The notes beneath the pieces were generated by a model that saw only the letters and a list, made by a program, of their open reading frames with translations, made no database searches and had not been told where the DNA came from. From Bacillota bacterium (GTDB taxonomy: Bacteria; Bacillota; Desulfotomaculia; Desulfotomaculales; Desulfallaceae), in NCBI GenBank assembly GCA_023439185.1, contig JAEXOR010000058.1:1-54886 (forward strand): 54,886 nucleotides of DNA, read 5' to 3'. The position numbers were made by a program, and so were the translations under genes. Shown here piece after piece: positions 35,001 through 42,904 of this stretch; position 1 is the first letter of the stretch, and each line of letters starts with the position of its first letter.

Positions 35001-35362
35001 GCATAGCTTTCAATCTTGGTTACGCCGGCGGGCAATGTAACGGCTGTAACGGCCGTTTTCGAATCATAAACTACGCCAGTGGATAGGGTGCCTCCGCCTA
35101 CGCTGACAACCGGATACCCATCCAGCGCGGATGGAACCGTAACGGCGCCAGTCAGTGTAGTAGTCGTGCAATATACTTTAGTCGCATTACTTCCTGACAG
35201 CGTATACTGCCACGTGCCCGGTGTGCCGTCAGCATAGCTTGACGCAGTCACACTTTCAGCCTCAGCGAGATATGTGCTGCTAAAAAATATAAACAACCCC
35301 GCGGCCAGCATCAGCGTGACGATGAGGTTTATAACCTTTCTTGAAACTGTATTCTTAATCAT
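32069..35362 (-). CDS. Large repeat surface protein: LRR, InlB-type repeats, Cu-amine-oxidase-like domain
   Basis: 1097 residues from the ATG at 35362 (GAGAGG 6 bases before it). A signal peptide (INLIVTLMLAAGLFIFF) is followed by about eight BspA-type leucine-rich repeats (100-300; repeated SVTSIGSSAF-like units with TIPDSV), two InlB B-repeats of about 70 residues (335-475; GYTFGGWYSD, TLYAKW), beta-sandwich Ig-like domains (480-740), a Ser/Pro/Gly spacer, and a C-terminal copper-amine-oxidase N-terminal-like domain (about 985-1097; RTLVPLRFISGALGAQVTW and a second copy VFVPLRFIAEDLGATVDF). No SLH or LPXTG anchor was seen. It is probably a secreted adhesin or binding protein. Divergent from a TetR regulator. 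Confidence 0.85.
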   Translation of the reverse strand: MIKNTVSRKVINLIVTLMLAAGLFIFFSSTYLAEAESVTASSYADGTPGTWQYTLSGSNATKVYCTTTTLTGAVTVPSALDGYPVVSVGGGTLSTGVVYDSKTAVTAVTLPAGVTKIESYAFRGCAVLAAVNIPGGVTSIGNNAFENCTALAEVTIPDSVTTIGSSAFNSCDALITFTIPDSVTSIGTHAFAFCSGLQSITISTGVTQISANAFTTCGALTSITIPDSVTKIENYAFHLCGSLPSITIPNSVTSIGSSAFQTCEALTSITIPKSVITIGANAFKNSGLTNETILPELGYTVQYNTAAGGSGTVVTDLVAAAATTYLSWTPNTYTVTFDPEGGTVSPGTQSVTYDSPYGALPTPDKTGFTFGGWWTGDNGTGTQVLADTFVKITEAQTLYAKWDINSYTVTFNSNDGSAVASQNVNYNSTATAPAAPTKTGYTFGGWYSDSDLATAFNFATPITADITLYAKWTPKTPVSIAEAPQSAIYDGAIKAFSISGSPNEDFTVTYKQGSDVVNPVNAGTYDVVLTRAEDATYAAYGKTIPGGLVINPAAISLQNIGGIIPPSTGTAPVAAAAETAQYTGTVAWSPLDSPFAAETVYTATITLTPKANFALTGVGENSFTVAGATSVTNAADSGVITAVFPATLVLPVTVTSISVSPESVAVQKGNTQTFTATVNGTNSPSQTVTWSVGSSNPGTSIDSSGLLTVAFGETASTLTVTATSTVDNTKSGTATVTVTAAFTRTSGGGTPSTPSTPEYKADVDAGNGSDTTLPVTVDKNNGHASVDVGTGSDLMSGGKTTVVTVPSVPGVDTYTLDVPVPDLTTPDVQGKIAFKTDNGSVTVPSNMLTGVSGISGNKAQISIGQGDKSTLPDDVKAAIGDKPLISLTLSIDGQQTNWSNPGAPVTVSIPYTPTAEELANPAGITVWYIDGSGNAVEVPGARYDPETKTVVFPTTHFSLFAVVYNPDAPAAQKVIRLTIGSNAAEINGGAYTLDAAPYVDIAANRTLVPLRFISGALGAQVTWLANKKQVVIKDGADEIILTTGSRIVLINGAAQETDCASATMPPGRVFVPLRFIAEDLGATVDFDPATRLITLNR

Positions 35363-35463
35363 AACCAACCTCTCTTAACCCTCAATTATATAAAATGCCT
35401 GTTCACAGTTAGATGCCTTGCTCCTTGCTGTAAATCCCCTTCGGATATTATAATTGAAATGAC

Positions 35464-35513
35464 TATAATGACCGTGTATAATGACATAATTCGGTGAATA
35501 GTGTCATTATACA
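35464..35513. promoter_or_regulatory. Divergent operator/promoter region of the surface protein and TetR gene
   Basis: TGTATAATGACA (35475-35486) and TGTCATTATACA (35502-35513) are perfect 12-bp inverted repeats 15 bases apart. A further half-site TATAATGAC lies 13 bases to the left. Each half-site contains TATAAT, so regulator binding would cover the -10 boxes of both divergent genes. Natural target of the neighbouring TetR protein. Confidence 0.65.
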
Positions 35514-35546
35514 ATATTTACCGATAACATTCAACAAGGAGATACC

Positions 35547-36179
35547 ATGAAAAAAGAAAAATCGACCCGCCGCAAGGAACAGGGCGAGGCGACCAAAAAG
35601 AAAATATCCGAAACCGCGCTGCAGCTTTTTGTGGAGCATGGAGTCGACAACGTCACCATTGACGATATCGTTACGGAGGTGGGTATAGCAAGAGGCACCT
35701 TTTACGTCCATTTTGAATCCAAGGACGCGCTTATTTCCGCGCTGCTGTCCGGTCGTGCGGCCACTATAGACGCGGATTACGCGGCCTTTTTGGAAACTCT
35801 GCCGGAAGATATGTCTTCCTGTGACGTTTTGATTGCGCTGGTCGGGAAAATATGCGACGTTATCGGGCACGGCATCGGCTATGAGACGATCAAAACCATC
35901 TATAAGGTACAGTTAACGGCCCCGTACGCGCAAAACGCCTCGGGCTACGACAGGGCCGTATACCGGCTGCTGGCGGACGTGCTGGAGAAGGGCGTCAGAC
36001 GCGGGGAATTTCAAAGCTCCCTGCCGGCGGAGGAGCTGTCAAAGCATCTCGTCCTGGCCCTGCGGGGGCTGACCTACGAATGGTGCATCCGTTATCCGGA
36101 CTTTGACTTAAAAGCGCAAGCGCTTGAACATTTTAAGATAATGCTCGAAGGGATAAAAGAAAAGAGGCAGACAGTATAA
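35547..36179 (+). CDS. TetR/AcrR-family transcriptional regulator
   Basis: 210 residues. N-terminal helix-turn-helix (about 18-64) with the signature VTIDDIVTEVGIARGTFYVHFESKDALI; the helical C-terminal ligand domain is not assignable. Begins with a strongly basic tail. AAGGAG lies 6 bases before the ATG. It is divergently transcribed from the large surface protein, and the palindrome between them is probably its operator. Ligand unknown. Confidence 0.92.
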   Translation: MKKEKSTRRKEQGEATKKKISETALQLFVEHGVDNVTIDDIVTEVGIARGTFYVHFESKDALISALLSGRAATIDADYAAFLETLPEDMSSCDVLIALVGKICDVIGHGIGYETIKTIYKVQLTAPYAQNASGYDRAVYRLLADVLEKGVRRGEFQSSLPAEELSKHLVLALRGLTYEWCIRYPDFDLKAQALEHFKIMLEGIKEKRQTV

Positions 36180-36219
36180 ATGCTGTCCGCCTCCGAAATT
36201 GTCCGTGGTTCAAGATAAG

Positions 36220-37125
36220 TTAAGCGTAAGTGCGCTGCAGGCAGAGCAGCGGGTCAAAGGGCACGCCGTTCAGCAGCACTTCCAGGTGCAAGTGCGGGCC
36301 GGTGGACCGGCCGGTACTGCCGACCCGGGCAATGGGCTGTCCGGCCAGCACTCTCTGCCCCTCGCTCACCAGCAGGCGGGAGTTGTGGGCGTAAAGGGTG
36401 CGCAAACCGGAGCCGTGGTCGATAATCACAGTATCACCATAGGTGCCTCTGGGGCCGGCAAATACCACCCGACCGTCTTTTACCGCCCTGATCAACTGAC
36501 CATGGTCCGCCGCAATGTCGATACCTTCGTGCATGGCGCCGTTACGCATACCGTAGGGGGAACTAATCCAGCCCTGTACCGGCCAAAGAAGCTGGTTCAG
36601 CGGCAGTCCCCGTGAAGTTTGCAGGCTGCCTCCGCCCTGCCCCGCGGGAATGACCAATTGCTGTCCCTCCCGCAGGTGATCCGGGTCGGCCAGTGCGTTC
36701 ATCCGGGCCAGTTCCATACCGGACACGCCAAATTTATGCGCTATGGCGCTGAGTGTCTCACCACTTTTCACCCGGTAATGCAACACTGTGCCCGGTATCG
36801 TCAAAGCCTGTCCCACGAAGATGTGGTTGCTGTCCCGCAAGTGATTTTCCCGGGCCAGTTCATCTTCACTGAAGCCATGCCTGCGGGCAATGGCGCCCAT
36901 GGTGTCGCCCTCGCGTACGATATATACCCGGGTGGTAGCTTCCGCCACCGGGGTGCCGGAATCAGCGGCCGGCTTTTCCGCAGGCGGGACTGGGTACGGA
37001 GCATCAAGCCTGATCAGCTCATCCAGCCGGGCTTGAACCGGGTATGGCTGAACAAGCACACAGCTTGCCAGCAACAATAACGCCGCCGAAAAACTGACTA
37101 TTTTATTTATTTTATTGCGATTCAT
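36220..37125 (-). CDS. LysM / M23 cell-wall endopeptidase
   Basis: 301 residues from the ATG at 37125, which has AGGTGG 7 bases upstream; a longer frame to 37209 lacks a ribosome-binding site. N-terminal signal or lipoprotein-like segment (AALLLLASCVLV), two LysM peptidoglycan-binding domains (VREGDTMGAIARRHG and VKSGETLSAIAHKFG), and a C-terminal M23 (LytM) peptidase with HEGIDIAAD and the metal site HLHLEV. It probably cleaves peptidoglycan cross-bridges outside the membrane. Similar proteins act in division, sporulation or spore wall remodelling. Confidence 0.93.
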   Translation of the reverse strand: MNRNKINKIVSFSAALLLLASCVLVQPYPVQARLDELIRLDAPYPVPPAEKPAADSGTPVAEATTRVYIVREGDTMGAIARRHGFSEDELARENHLRDSNHIFVGQALTIPGTVLHYRVKSGETLSAIAHKFGVSGMELARMNALADPDHLREGQQLVIPAGQGGGSLQTSRGLPLNQLLWPVQGWISSPYGMRNGAMHEGIDIAADHGQLIRAVKDGRVVFAGPRGTYGDTVIIDHGSGLRTLYAHNSRLLVSEGQRVLAGQPIARVGSTGRSTGPHLHLEVLLNGVPFDPLLCLQRTYA

Positions 37126-37210
37126 TTTTATTCCACCTCTGCCATTATTAAACAAGGCATTCCACCTTAAAGTATACCCGGCAGAGGTAGAAAATATACC
37201 GAGAAACAAT

Positions 37211-37297
37211 GGTGCCAGGTGTTAAAAGTTAAAGTGTTAAAAGTCATGAACTATAGTTCGCCACTTTTAACAAAATCGACTTTTAACACCTGGCACC
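37211..37297. repeat. REPIN-like palindromic repeat, copy A
   Basis: 87 bp, from GGTGCCAGGTGTTAAAAGTT to its inverse, with centre GAACTATAGTTC. The right end abuts the rho stop codon. Same family as copies B-D and the ends of the transposase element at 47587-48788. Confidence 0.85.
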
Positions 37298-38580
37298 TAT
37301 GGCAAATCGGCTGTTTGCTGCTTGCCGTTGCTGCGTTTGATACTTTGGTAGGCTTGAACCAGTTCAGCGTTGGAACGTGTTTTTTTCAGCCTTTCCAACA
37401 TGTATTCCAACGCTTCCGCCGAGCCCATGTTCCCGGTGGCCCGGCGGAAGTACCAGTTGATTTCTAGTTCGTCCCTGGCCAACAGGAGGTCTTCGCGCCT
37501 GGTGCCGGAACGCAGCACGTCCACGGCGGGGAACAGTCTTCTTTCGGCCAATCTCCGGTCCAGGATCAATTCCATGTTGCCGGTGCCCTTGAATTCTTCA
37601 AAAATCACGTCGTCCATGCGGCTGCCCGTCTCCACCAGGGCGGTGGCCAGGATGGTCAGGGAACCGCCTTCCTCCAGGTTGCGGGCGGCGCCGAAGAAGC
37701 GCTTGGGCTTATGCAGTGACGACGGGTCCACGCCGCCGCTTAAAGTGCGTCCGCTGGGCGGCACCACCAGGTTGTGCGCCCGGGCCAGTCGGGTAATGCT
37801 GTCCATCAGGATCACCACGTCCCGGCCATGCTCCACCAGGCGCTTGGCCCTTTCCAACACCATGTCCGCCACCCGGACGTGGTTTTCCGGCGGTTCGTCA
37901 AAGGTGGAGCTGATTACCGTTCCGTTAACCGATCTTTCCATATCGGTAACCTCTTCGGGCCGTTCGTCAATCAGCAGCACGATCAGGTCGATTTCGGGAT
38001 GGTTGGTGGAAATACTGTTGGCAATGGCCTTAAGCAGCACTGTCTTGCCGGCTTTGGGCGGAGAGACGATTAAACCACGCTGGCCTTTGCCAATGGGTGA
38101 AATAAGGTCGATAATCCGGGCGGCCAGGTTTTCTTTATTGGTTTCCAGAGTAATGCGCTGTTGGGGAAAGAGGGGGGTAAATCCTTCAAAGTGCAGCCTC
38201 CGGGGAGATTCATCCGGGTTGGCGCCGTTTACCTTTTCCACACGCAGCAACGCCGAGTAGCGTTCACTGTCCTTTGGCTTACGCACCTGTCCGGCTACCA
38301 GATCCCCGGTGCGCAGGTCGAAACGCCTGATTTGCGAAGATGAAACATATATATCGTCGTAGCTGGGAAGAAAGTGATAAGGCCTTAAAAAACCGTAACC
38401 GTCAGGGAGGATCTCCAGTACCCCGCTGGATATCTGCAGCCCGCTCTTTTCGGCCTGGGCCCTGATGATCTCCGCCACCAGTTCCTTTTTACGCAGCCGC
38501 GAACAGCCGGTCAGATCCAGTTCCTTGGCCATGGCATAAAGCTCGGCCAGCGTTTTATTTTCCAGGTCCGTGTGGTTCAA
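37297..38580 (-). CDS. rho: Transcription termination factor Rho
   Basis: 427 residues from a TTG at 38580 with AAGGGGG 7 bases upstream. N-terminal Rho_N helical domain (KTLAELYAMAKEL), an RNA-binding cold-shock fold (VLEILPDGYGFLRP), then the RecA-type ATPase with Walker A SPPKAGKTVLLKAIA, LLIDERPEEVTDM and the R-loop/arginine region. It unwinds RNA-DNA hybrids to end transcription. In Bacillus rho is followed by rpmE; here the two are separated by about 14 kb of accessory genes. Confidence 0.97.
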   Translation of the reverse strand: MNHTDLENKTLAELYAMAKELDLTGCSRLRKKELVAEIIRAQAEKSGLQISSGVLEILPDGYGFLRPYHFLPSYDDIYVSSSQIRRFDLRTGDLVAGQVRKPKDSERYSALLRVEKVNGANPDESPRRLHFEGFTPLFPQQRITLETNKENLAARIIDLISPIGKGQRGLIVSPPKAGKTVLLKAIANSISTNHPEIDLIVLLIDERPEEVTDMERSVNGTVISSTFDEPPENHVRVADMVLERAKRLVEHGRDVVILMDSITRLARAHNLVVPPSGRTLSGGVDPSSLHKPKRFFGAARNLEEGGSLTILATALVETGSRMDDVIFEEFKGTGNMELILDRRLAERRLFPAVDVLRSGTRREDLLLARDELEINWYFRRATGNMGSAEALEYMLERLKKTRSNAELVQAYQSIKRSNGKQQTADLP

Positions 38581-38651
38581 GGGTGAACCCCCTTTTAACA
38601 ATTAAATTAAACGTATTACTTATTGAGATTTATTGCCATGGCCTGACGGGC

Positions 38652-39122
38652 TCATACCTGTTTGGTGACCTGCCGGCGTTTCTGCCTTAACAGCAGCGCC
38701 TTGCGGACAATCAGGTAAACGACGGCAAAAGCAATGATGGTATTTAAACAAGCCCCCAGCAAAAATGGATAACCGAGCAGGGAGAATTTTTCCAACCAAC
38801 CGGTTTGGGTTTGAGAGAAAATCTCGGCCACTTGTTCAACGCTGTCGAAATCGTTGTAACCTAAAATCAGGCCGCCTGTAATCATGTTCAGAACGTAGAA
38901 AAACGGCACCGCCCACTTAAAAAAGGCGGCCGTCAGGGCGGCGGCAACACCGTTGCCGCCGGCCAGTCTGGCAATTAGATAGGCAATGGGAATACTGATT
39001 AAAGGGAGGGGCAAGAAATCCAGGGCCAGCCCGACAGCGGCGCCCCGGGCGATTTTTTGGGGCGCGTCGGGTATGTCCATTACACGGCGGTAATGATTTT
39101 TTAAGCGCCCTGCCAGATTCAA
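38652..39122 (-). CDS. DUF2062 family membrane protein
   Basis: 156 residues, TTG start with AGGAGG 10 bases upstream. Three or four hydrophobic segments and the DUF2062 features (P-rich first helix GLALDFLPLPLISIPIAYLI split by charged ends, and LNMITGGLILGY). Function unknown; family members occur beside glycosyltransferases or two-component genes. It lies between talC and rho. Confidence 0.82.
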   Translation of the reverse strand: MNLAGRLKNHYRRVMDIPDAPQKIARGAAVGLALDFLPLPLISIPIAYLIARLAGGNGVAAALTAAFFKWAVPFFYVLNMITGGLILGYNDFDSVEQVAEIFSQTQTGWLEKFSLLGYPFLLGACLNTIIAFAVVYLIVRKALLLRQKRRQVTKQV

Positions 39123-39137
39123 TTATTGTTTTCCTCC

Positions 39138-39785
39138 TTAGCTCTTGGGAACTTTAGCCCAATCAGCCAAAAACTTTTCGATACCCAAATCGGTGAGGGG
39201 GTGGTCAATCATTTGCATCAGAACTTTATAGGGTACAGTGGCGATATGCGCGCCTGCGAGGGCTGATTGAGTTACATGCAGAGGATGCCTGATGCTGGCG
39301 GAGATTATCTGCGTATCCAGATCGTACAGGTCAAAGATGGTAACGATTTCATCGATCAAGGTCATGCCGTCCTGGCCGGCGTCATCCAGGCGGCCCACAA
39401 AGGGACTGACGTACGTGGCGCCGGCCAGGGCCGCCATAAGCGCCTGGTTGGCGGAAAATACCAGGGTGACATTGGTGCTGATCCCTTCCCGGGACAGAAC
39501 CTTCACTGCTTTCAGCCCTTCGGCCGTCATCGGTATTTTAACCACGATATTCTCATGGATATCAGCCAGCACCCTGGCCTCCTCAACCATGGGACCGGCT
39601 TCAATACTGATCGCCTCGGCGCTGATGGGGCCGTCAATCAGGGTGGTGATTTCCCTAACCACGGCGACAAAATCACGGCCCTCCCTGGCTATTAAGGAAG
39701 GATTGGTGGTCACGCCGCTGATCACACCAAGCTCCGCGGCGTCTTTAATCTCCTGCACATTGGCCGTATCAATAAACAGTTTAAT
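39138..39785 (-). CDS. tal: Transaldolase / fructose-6-phosphate aldolase (TalC/Fsa type)
   Basis: 215 residues if started at an ATT (39785) encoding the expected (M)KLFIDTANVQEIKD. The strong GGAGGTG site is 8 bases from this ATT, whereas the ATG at 39800 overlaps that site and the TTG at 39791 touches it. The Schiff-base lysine lies in NIVVKIPMT and the family signature GVTTNPSL is near the N-terminus. Short transaldolases of this type work in pentose phosphate metabolism. Gene order fba-tal is that of Bacillus spo0F-fbaA-ywjH. Confidence 0.93.
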   Translation of the reverse strand: MKLFIDTANVQEIKDAAELGVISGVTTNPSLIAREGRDFVAVVREITTLIDGPISAEAISIEAGPMVEEARVLADIHENIVVKIPMTAEGLKAVKVLSREGISTNVTLVFSANQALMAALAGATYVSPFVGRLDDAGQDGMTLIDEIVTIFDLYDLDTQIISASIRHPLHVTQSALAGAHIATVPYKVLMQMIDHPLTDLGIEKFLADWAKVPKS

Positions 39786-39802
39786 CGCCAACACCTCCAT
39801 TT

Positions 39803-39890
39803 GGTGCCAGGTGTTAAAAGTTAAAAGTGTTAAAAGTCATGAACTATAGTTCGCCACTTTTAACAAACTCAACTTTTAACACCTGGCACC
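39803..39890. repeat. REPIN-like palindromic repeat, copy B
   Basis: 88 bp with the same ends and GAACTATAGTTC centre as copy A. It fills the gap between fba and tal and ends 4 bases before the tal ribosome-binding site. Confidence 0.88.
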
Positions 39891-39896
39891 ACGGTT

Positions 39897-40751
39897 TTAC
39901 GCTTTTCCGGAGCTGCCGAAAACCCGGATTTTTTCTCTGATTAGTTCTACCGCCGCTTCCCGGGCCGGGCCCAAAATTTTGCGGGGGTCTATTTCGTCGG
40001 GGGAGTCCGCCACTATTTGCCGGCAACGGTCCACAAAGGCTTCGCGGATATTGGTGTCAATGTTCACTTTGCGCACTCCCAGGCGAATAGCTTCCCGAAC
40101 CGCCTGATCCGGCACGCCTGAGGAACCGTGCAGCACGATGGGGATGTTGACCAGGGAGCGGATTTTTTCCAGCCGGGCGAAATCCAGCTTGGGCTCGCCC
40201 TTGTACCGGCCGTGGGCGGTGCCAATGGCAATGGCCAGGGCGTCTACGCCGGTTTCCTCAACAAACCGCCGGGCTTCCTCGGGGTCGGTGAAATAAGCGT
40301 CGGCTTCATTGACATGGATATCGTCCTCTGTACCACCTATTTTACCCAGTTCGGCTTCCACAGATACTCCCACCGGCCGGGCCGCCGCCATCACCTGCCT
40401 GGTCAGGGCGATGTTGTCGTCCAGCGACAGCTTGGAACCATCGATCATCACCGAAGAAAAACCCGACCTGATGCAGCGCATCACCTGTTCAAAGCTGGTG
40501 CCGTGGTCGAGATGCAGCGCCACCGGCACGTCAATCATCGAGGCGGCCACATTGGCCATGGCGGTGATGTACTCTATTCCGGCGTACTTGATGGCGCCCT
40601 GGCTGGCCTGCATGATCACCGGCGAGCGTTCCGCCTGTGCCGCGGCGGCAATGGCCTGCACAATCTCCATGTTATTACAGTTGAACGCACCTACCGCATA
40701 TCCGCCGGCCTCGGCATCCTTGAGCAATTCGCTGATCGGAACTAGACCCAT
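39897..40751 (-). CDS. fba: Class II fructose-bisphosphate aldolase
   Basis: 284 residues. Zinc-binding histidines lie in HLDHGTSFEQ and GTAHGRYKG and LHGSSGVPDQ; phosphate-binding NIDTNIREAF follows. It cleaves fructose 1,6-bisphosphate in glycolysis or gluconeogenesis. GGAGGA is 9-11 bases before the ATG. It lies downstream of the Spo0F-like gene as in Bacillus. Confidence 0.96.
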   Translation of the reverse strand: MGLVPISELLKDAEAGGYAVGAFNCNNMEIVQAIAAAAQAERSPVIMQASQGAIKYAGIEYITAMANVAASMIDVPVALHLDHGTSFEQVMRCIRSGFSSVMIDGSKLSLDDNIALTRQVMAAARPVGVSVEAELGKIGGTEDDIHVNEADAYFTDPEEARRFVEETGVDALAIAIGTAHGRYKGEPKLDFARLEKIRSLVNIPIVLHGSSGVPDQAVREAIRLGVRKVNIDTNIREAFVDRCRQIVADSPDEIDPRKILGPAREAAVELIREKIRVFGSSGKA

Positions 40752-40817
40752 ATACCCGAATCCTCCTTGCCTGGATATACATTATTTATACACCCTGCAT
40801 TAAGGGTGTAGCCCTAT

Positions 40818-41501
40818 TTATTTTCGCTTTCGCTTGGTTTTTTTGCCTGTTTTGTCCATGTTGGCCAAACTGTCCAGGTAACCAAACCCGTTGCGGGTAA
40901 GTTCTATGGTTTCCACGTCTTTAATCACTCTGAGGTCGTCTTCGGTCTCGGCATAAATAATATTGATACTATCGCATTCTTTGCAGTGCAGCTCCAGCCG
41001 GTCGGGGAAAATATCAACCTCGACGTCCAGATTGCCGCACTGGCAGTAAAGGGCACCCTGCTCGGCTATGTCGTGCAGGCGGTTTAATACCTCGTACATG
41101 ATTTCGGAGTTATTAAAATACCTGTCCTCGCCCTCAAATTCGCCGGCCAGGGACTCAATACTCTCCTCCTGGGCTTCGGCCAGTTCCCTGACCGCTTCTT
41201 CCGGACCCAGGTAACCCAGTTCCAGGCCGGTTTCCTGGCAAAACAGGTAGTTTACCTCGTCCGACCAGAACCTCCGGCTGCTGATGGAACGCATATGCTT
41301 GGACTCACAAACCACGCACGGCACCTGTACCATGTAATCCTTGCGGTCCTTGGTATTTACGACAAGCTTAATAAACCCGCATTTACAGGCTATTTCCACC
41401 TTTTTGCGCCGGCCGAATTCAAACCTTGACAGATGATGATAATCCAGTTTGCCGCATTCCGGACAACGCATGGCCAAAAGCGCACCGGTTTCAATGATCA
41501 T
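40818..41501 (-). CDS. Conserved zinc-ribbon protein, function unknown
   Basis: 227 residues with four CxxC or CxC pairs: RCPECGK, ACKCGF, PCVVCESK and the pairs CQCGN / CKECDS near 150-185. This suggests two zinc ribbons flanking a mixed alpha/beta middle that ends in a strongly acidic stretch, plus a basic tail (KKTKRKRK). No catalytic motif recognised. It sits between fba and the Spo0F-like regulator. The Bacillus gene near this place (ywjG) is not obviously related. Possible nucleic-acid-binding role, inferred only from fold. Confidence 0.72.
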   Translation of the reverse strand: MIIETGALLAMRCPECGKLDYHHLSRFEFGRRKKVEIACKCGFIKLVVNTKDRKDYMVQVPCVVCESKHMRSISSRRFWSDEVNYLFCQETGLELGYLGPEEAVRELAEAQEESIESLAGEFEGEDRYFNNSEIMYEVLNRLHDIAEQGALYCQCGNLDVEVDIFPDRLELHCKECDSINIIYAETEDDLRVIKDVETIELTRNGFGYLDSLANMDKTGKKTKRKRK

Positions 41502-41629
41502 GGCTTACCTCCTGCCATTATAGTGCAGCGATAATGATAAATATGCGGGAACAATCAGTTGAAGCGCTGGTTGATGTATTGATCGCAATTCGACGCCCGT
41601 TGGTCAAATCCTTTTTTAAACCCCGGTGA

Positions 41630-42040
41630 CTAACAGGTTTCGTTTGTGGTACAGCCTCCGGAATCGCCGCCGCGGGGAATCAACTGCCGGGTCAATGCGC
41701 GCAACTCGTCAATGTCAAAGGGCTTGCACAAGTAACGCTTGACACCCAATTTTTCAGCCTCTTCCATAATCTCCAGCTCTTCATAAGCCGTCATCAACAC
41801 CACCGGGATATCAGGTTTAATCTTCCTGATTTCATACAGTGTTTCCACACCGCTCATGCCGGGCATTTTTACATCCAGGATAATTAAATGGTACTCTTTT
41901 TCCTTAAGTTTTTCCAGGGCTTCCCTGCCGCTGGAAGCCTGATCCGCATAGTAGCCTATCTCAAGCAACGCCTCGCTGATTAACCTGCGCACCCCCATCT
42001 GATCGTCCACAACAAGCAAATCACCCTTGTTAATCGTCAT
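41630..42040 (-). CDS. Spo0F-like single-domain response regulator
   Basis: 136 residues, receiver domain only. The phospho-acceptor Asp is in LIILDVKMPGMSG; the acidic pair in LLVVDDQMG, the Thr in VVLMTAYEE and the Lys in LCKPFD are all present. No DNA-binding output, so it relays phosphate, as Spo0F does. Its position beside fba and near pyrG matches spo0F of Bacillus. A short Cys-containing tail (GGCTTNETC) is extra. The kinase at 13929-15860 has the H-box of kinases that feed such proteins. Confidence 0.88.
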   Translation of the reverse strand: MTINKGDLLVVDDQMGVRRLISEALLEIGYYADQASSGREALEKLKEKEYHLIILDVKMPGMSGVETLYEIRKIKPDIPVVLMTAYEELEIMEEAEKLGVKRYLCKPFDIDELRALTRQLIPRGGDSGGCTTNETC

Positions 42041-42148
42041 TCCCTCCCCTAGAAGGTTACAACACCGGGTATTTCAAGAGTACTTCGCCAATCGGGATTA
42101 ATTCCCTGCTGTTTTGACATCCATACACCCGGGTTGATAGAAAAAATT

Positions 42149-42883
42149 TTACAAATTCAAATAGGGGATGGTTGATATAACGGAACCAAACATGATTAAT
42201 CCGGCAATAAGCATGAAAATAATGGCCAGGACGGGAGTAAAAACGGTCAGCGTCGCTTTGCCGCTGCTGAACCCGTGCACCTCGCGAATGCCGATGATCA
42301 GCAGCACCACCGACCAAATAAACACCGCCAGGCTCAAAAGGCCGTTAATAGTGTTGAATGCCGCGCTGGGGGCAAAGAGAAAAGTCAAAAGCTCCACCGG
42401 GATTATTAAAGCCGCCGGCAGGCCGGCCAGCCCGTAAACGGTAAACACACCCCGGGCGTCACCCCGGCCGCCGTAAAGCGCCGCCAGCAGGTGTAAAAGC
42501 CCGGCCATTAAAAACCACTTGATCAAGCCGAGAAAAAACCCGCCTGCCGCAAGCAACGGCGCACTCATCGCAATCAGCGCCTCCAGATCGGGCAAGTTGG
42601 GTAATGGCAGTTCCGGCATGAATTGCGGCATGGTAAATAGCCCCATCAGGGCTTCCGCCAGGTTTAAAAGCACTACGATAATTACTGTCGCCGTTACCGG
42701 AGGCTGCTTGACCAGCCCGGCAAAGGTCCGTGCCGGCTCGAAAAGCACTCCGTAAATCAGGTCCAGGATACTGTCTTTTCGCCCGTCGGGCGTGTCATTC
42801 CGATCCCCGTACTGGTCTCCGTGCTTTTCTTCCGCATTACTGATACTTTCCCCCGGAGCCCCGGCATATACATCATTTTCCAA
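42149..42883 (-). CDS. Yip1-domain membrane protein
   Basis: 244 residues, TTG start with GGGGAGGG 7 bases upstream. A polar N-terminus of about 40 residues is followed by a Yip1-type domain: LFEPARTFAGLVKQPP and five hydrophobic segments. Bacterial Yip1 proteins have no defined role. It directly follows sppA (gap 21 bp) in the same unit and may be co-transcribed. Confidence 0.82.
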   Translation of the reverse strand: MENDVYAGAPGESISNAEEKHGDQYGDRNDTPDGRKDSILDLIYGVLFEPARTFAGLVKQPPVTATVIIVVLLNLAEALMGLFTMPQFMPELPLPNLPDLEALIAMSAPLLAAGGFFLGLIKWFLMAGLLHLLAALYGGRGDARGVFTVYGLAGLPAALIIPVELLTFLFAPSAAFNTINGLLSLAVFIWSVVLLIIGIREVHGFSSGKATLTVFTPVLAIIFMLIAGLIMFGSVISTIPYLNL

Positions 42884-42904
42884 AACAAAACCCTCCCCGG
42901 CAAG

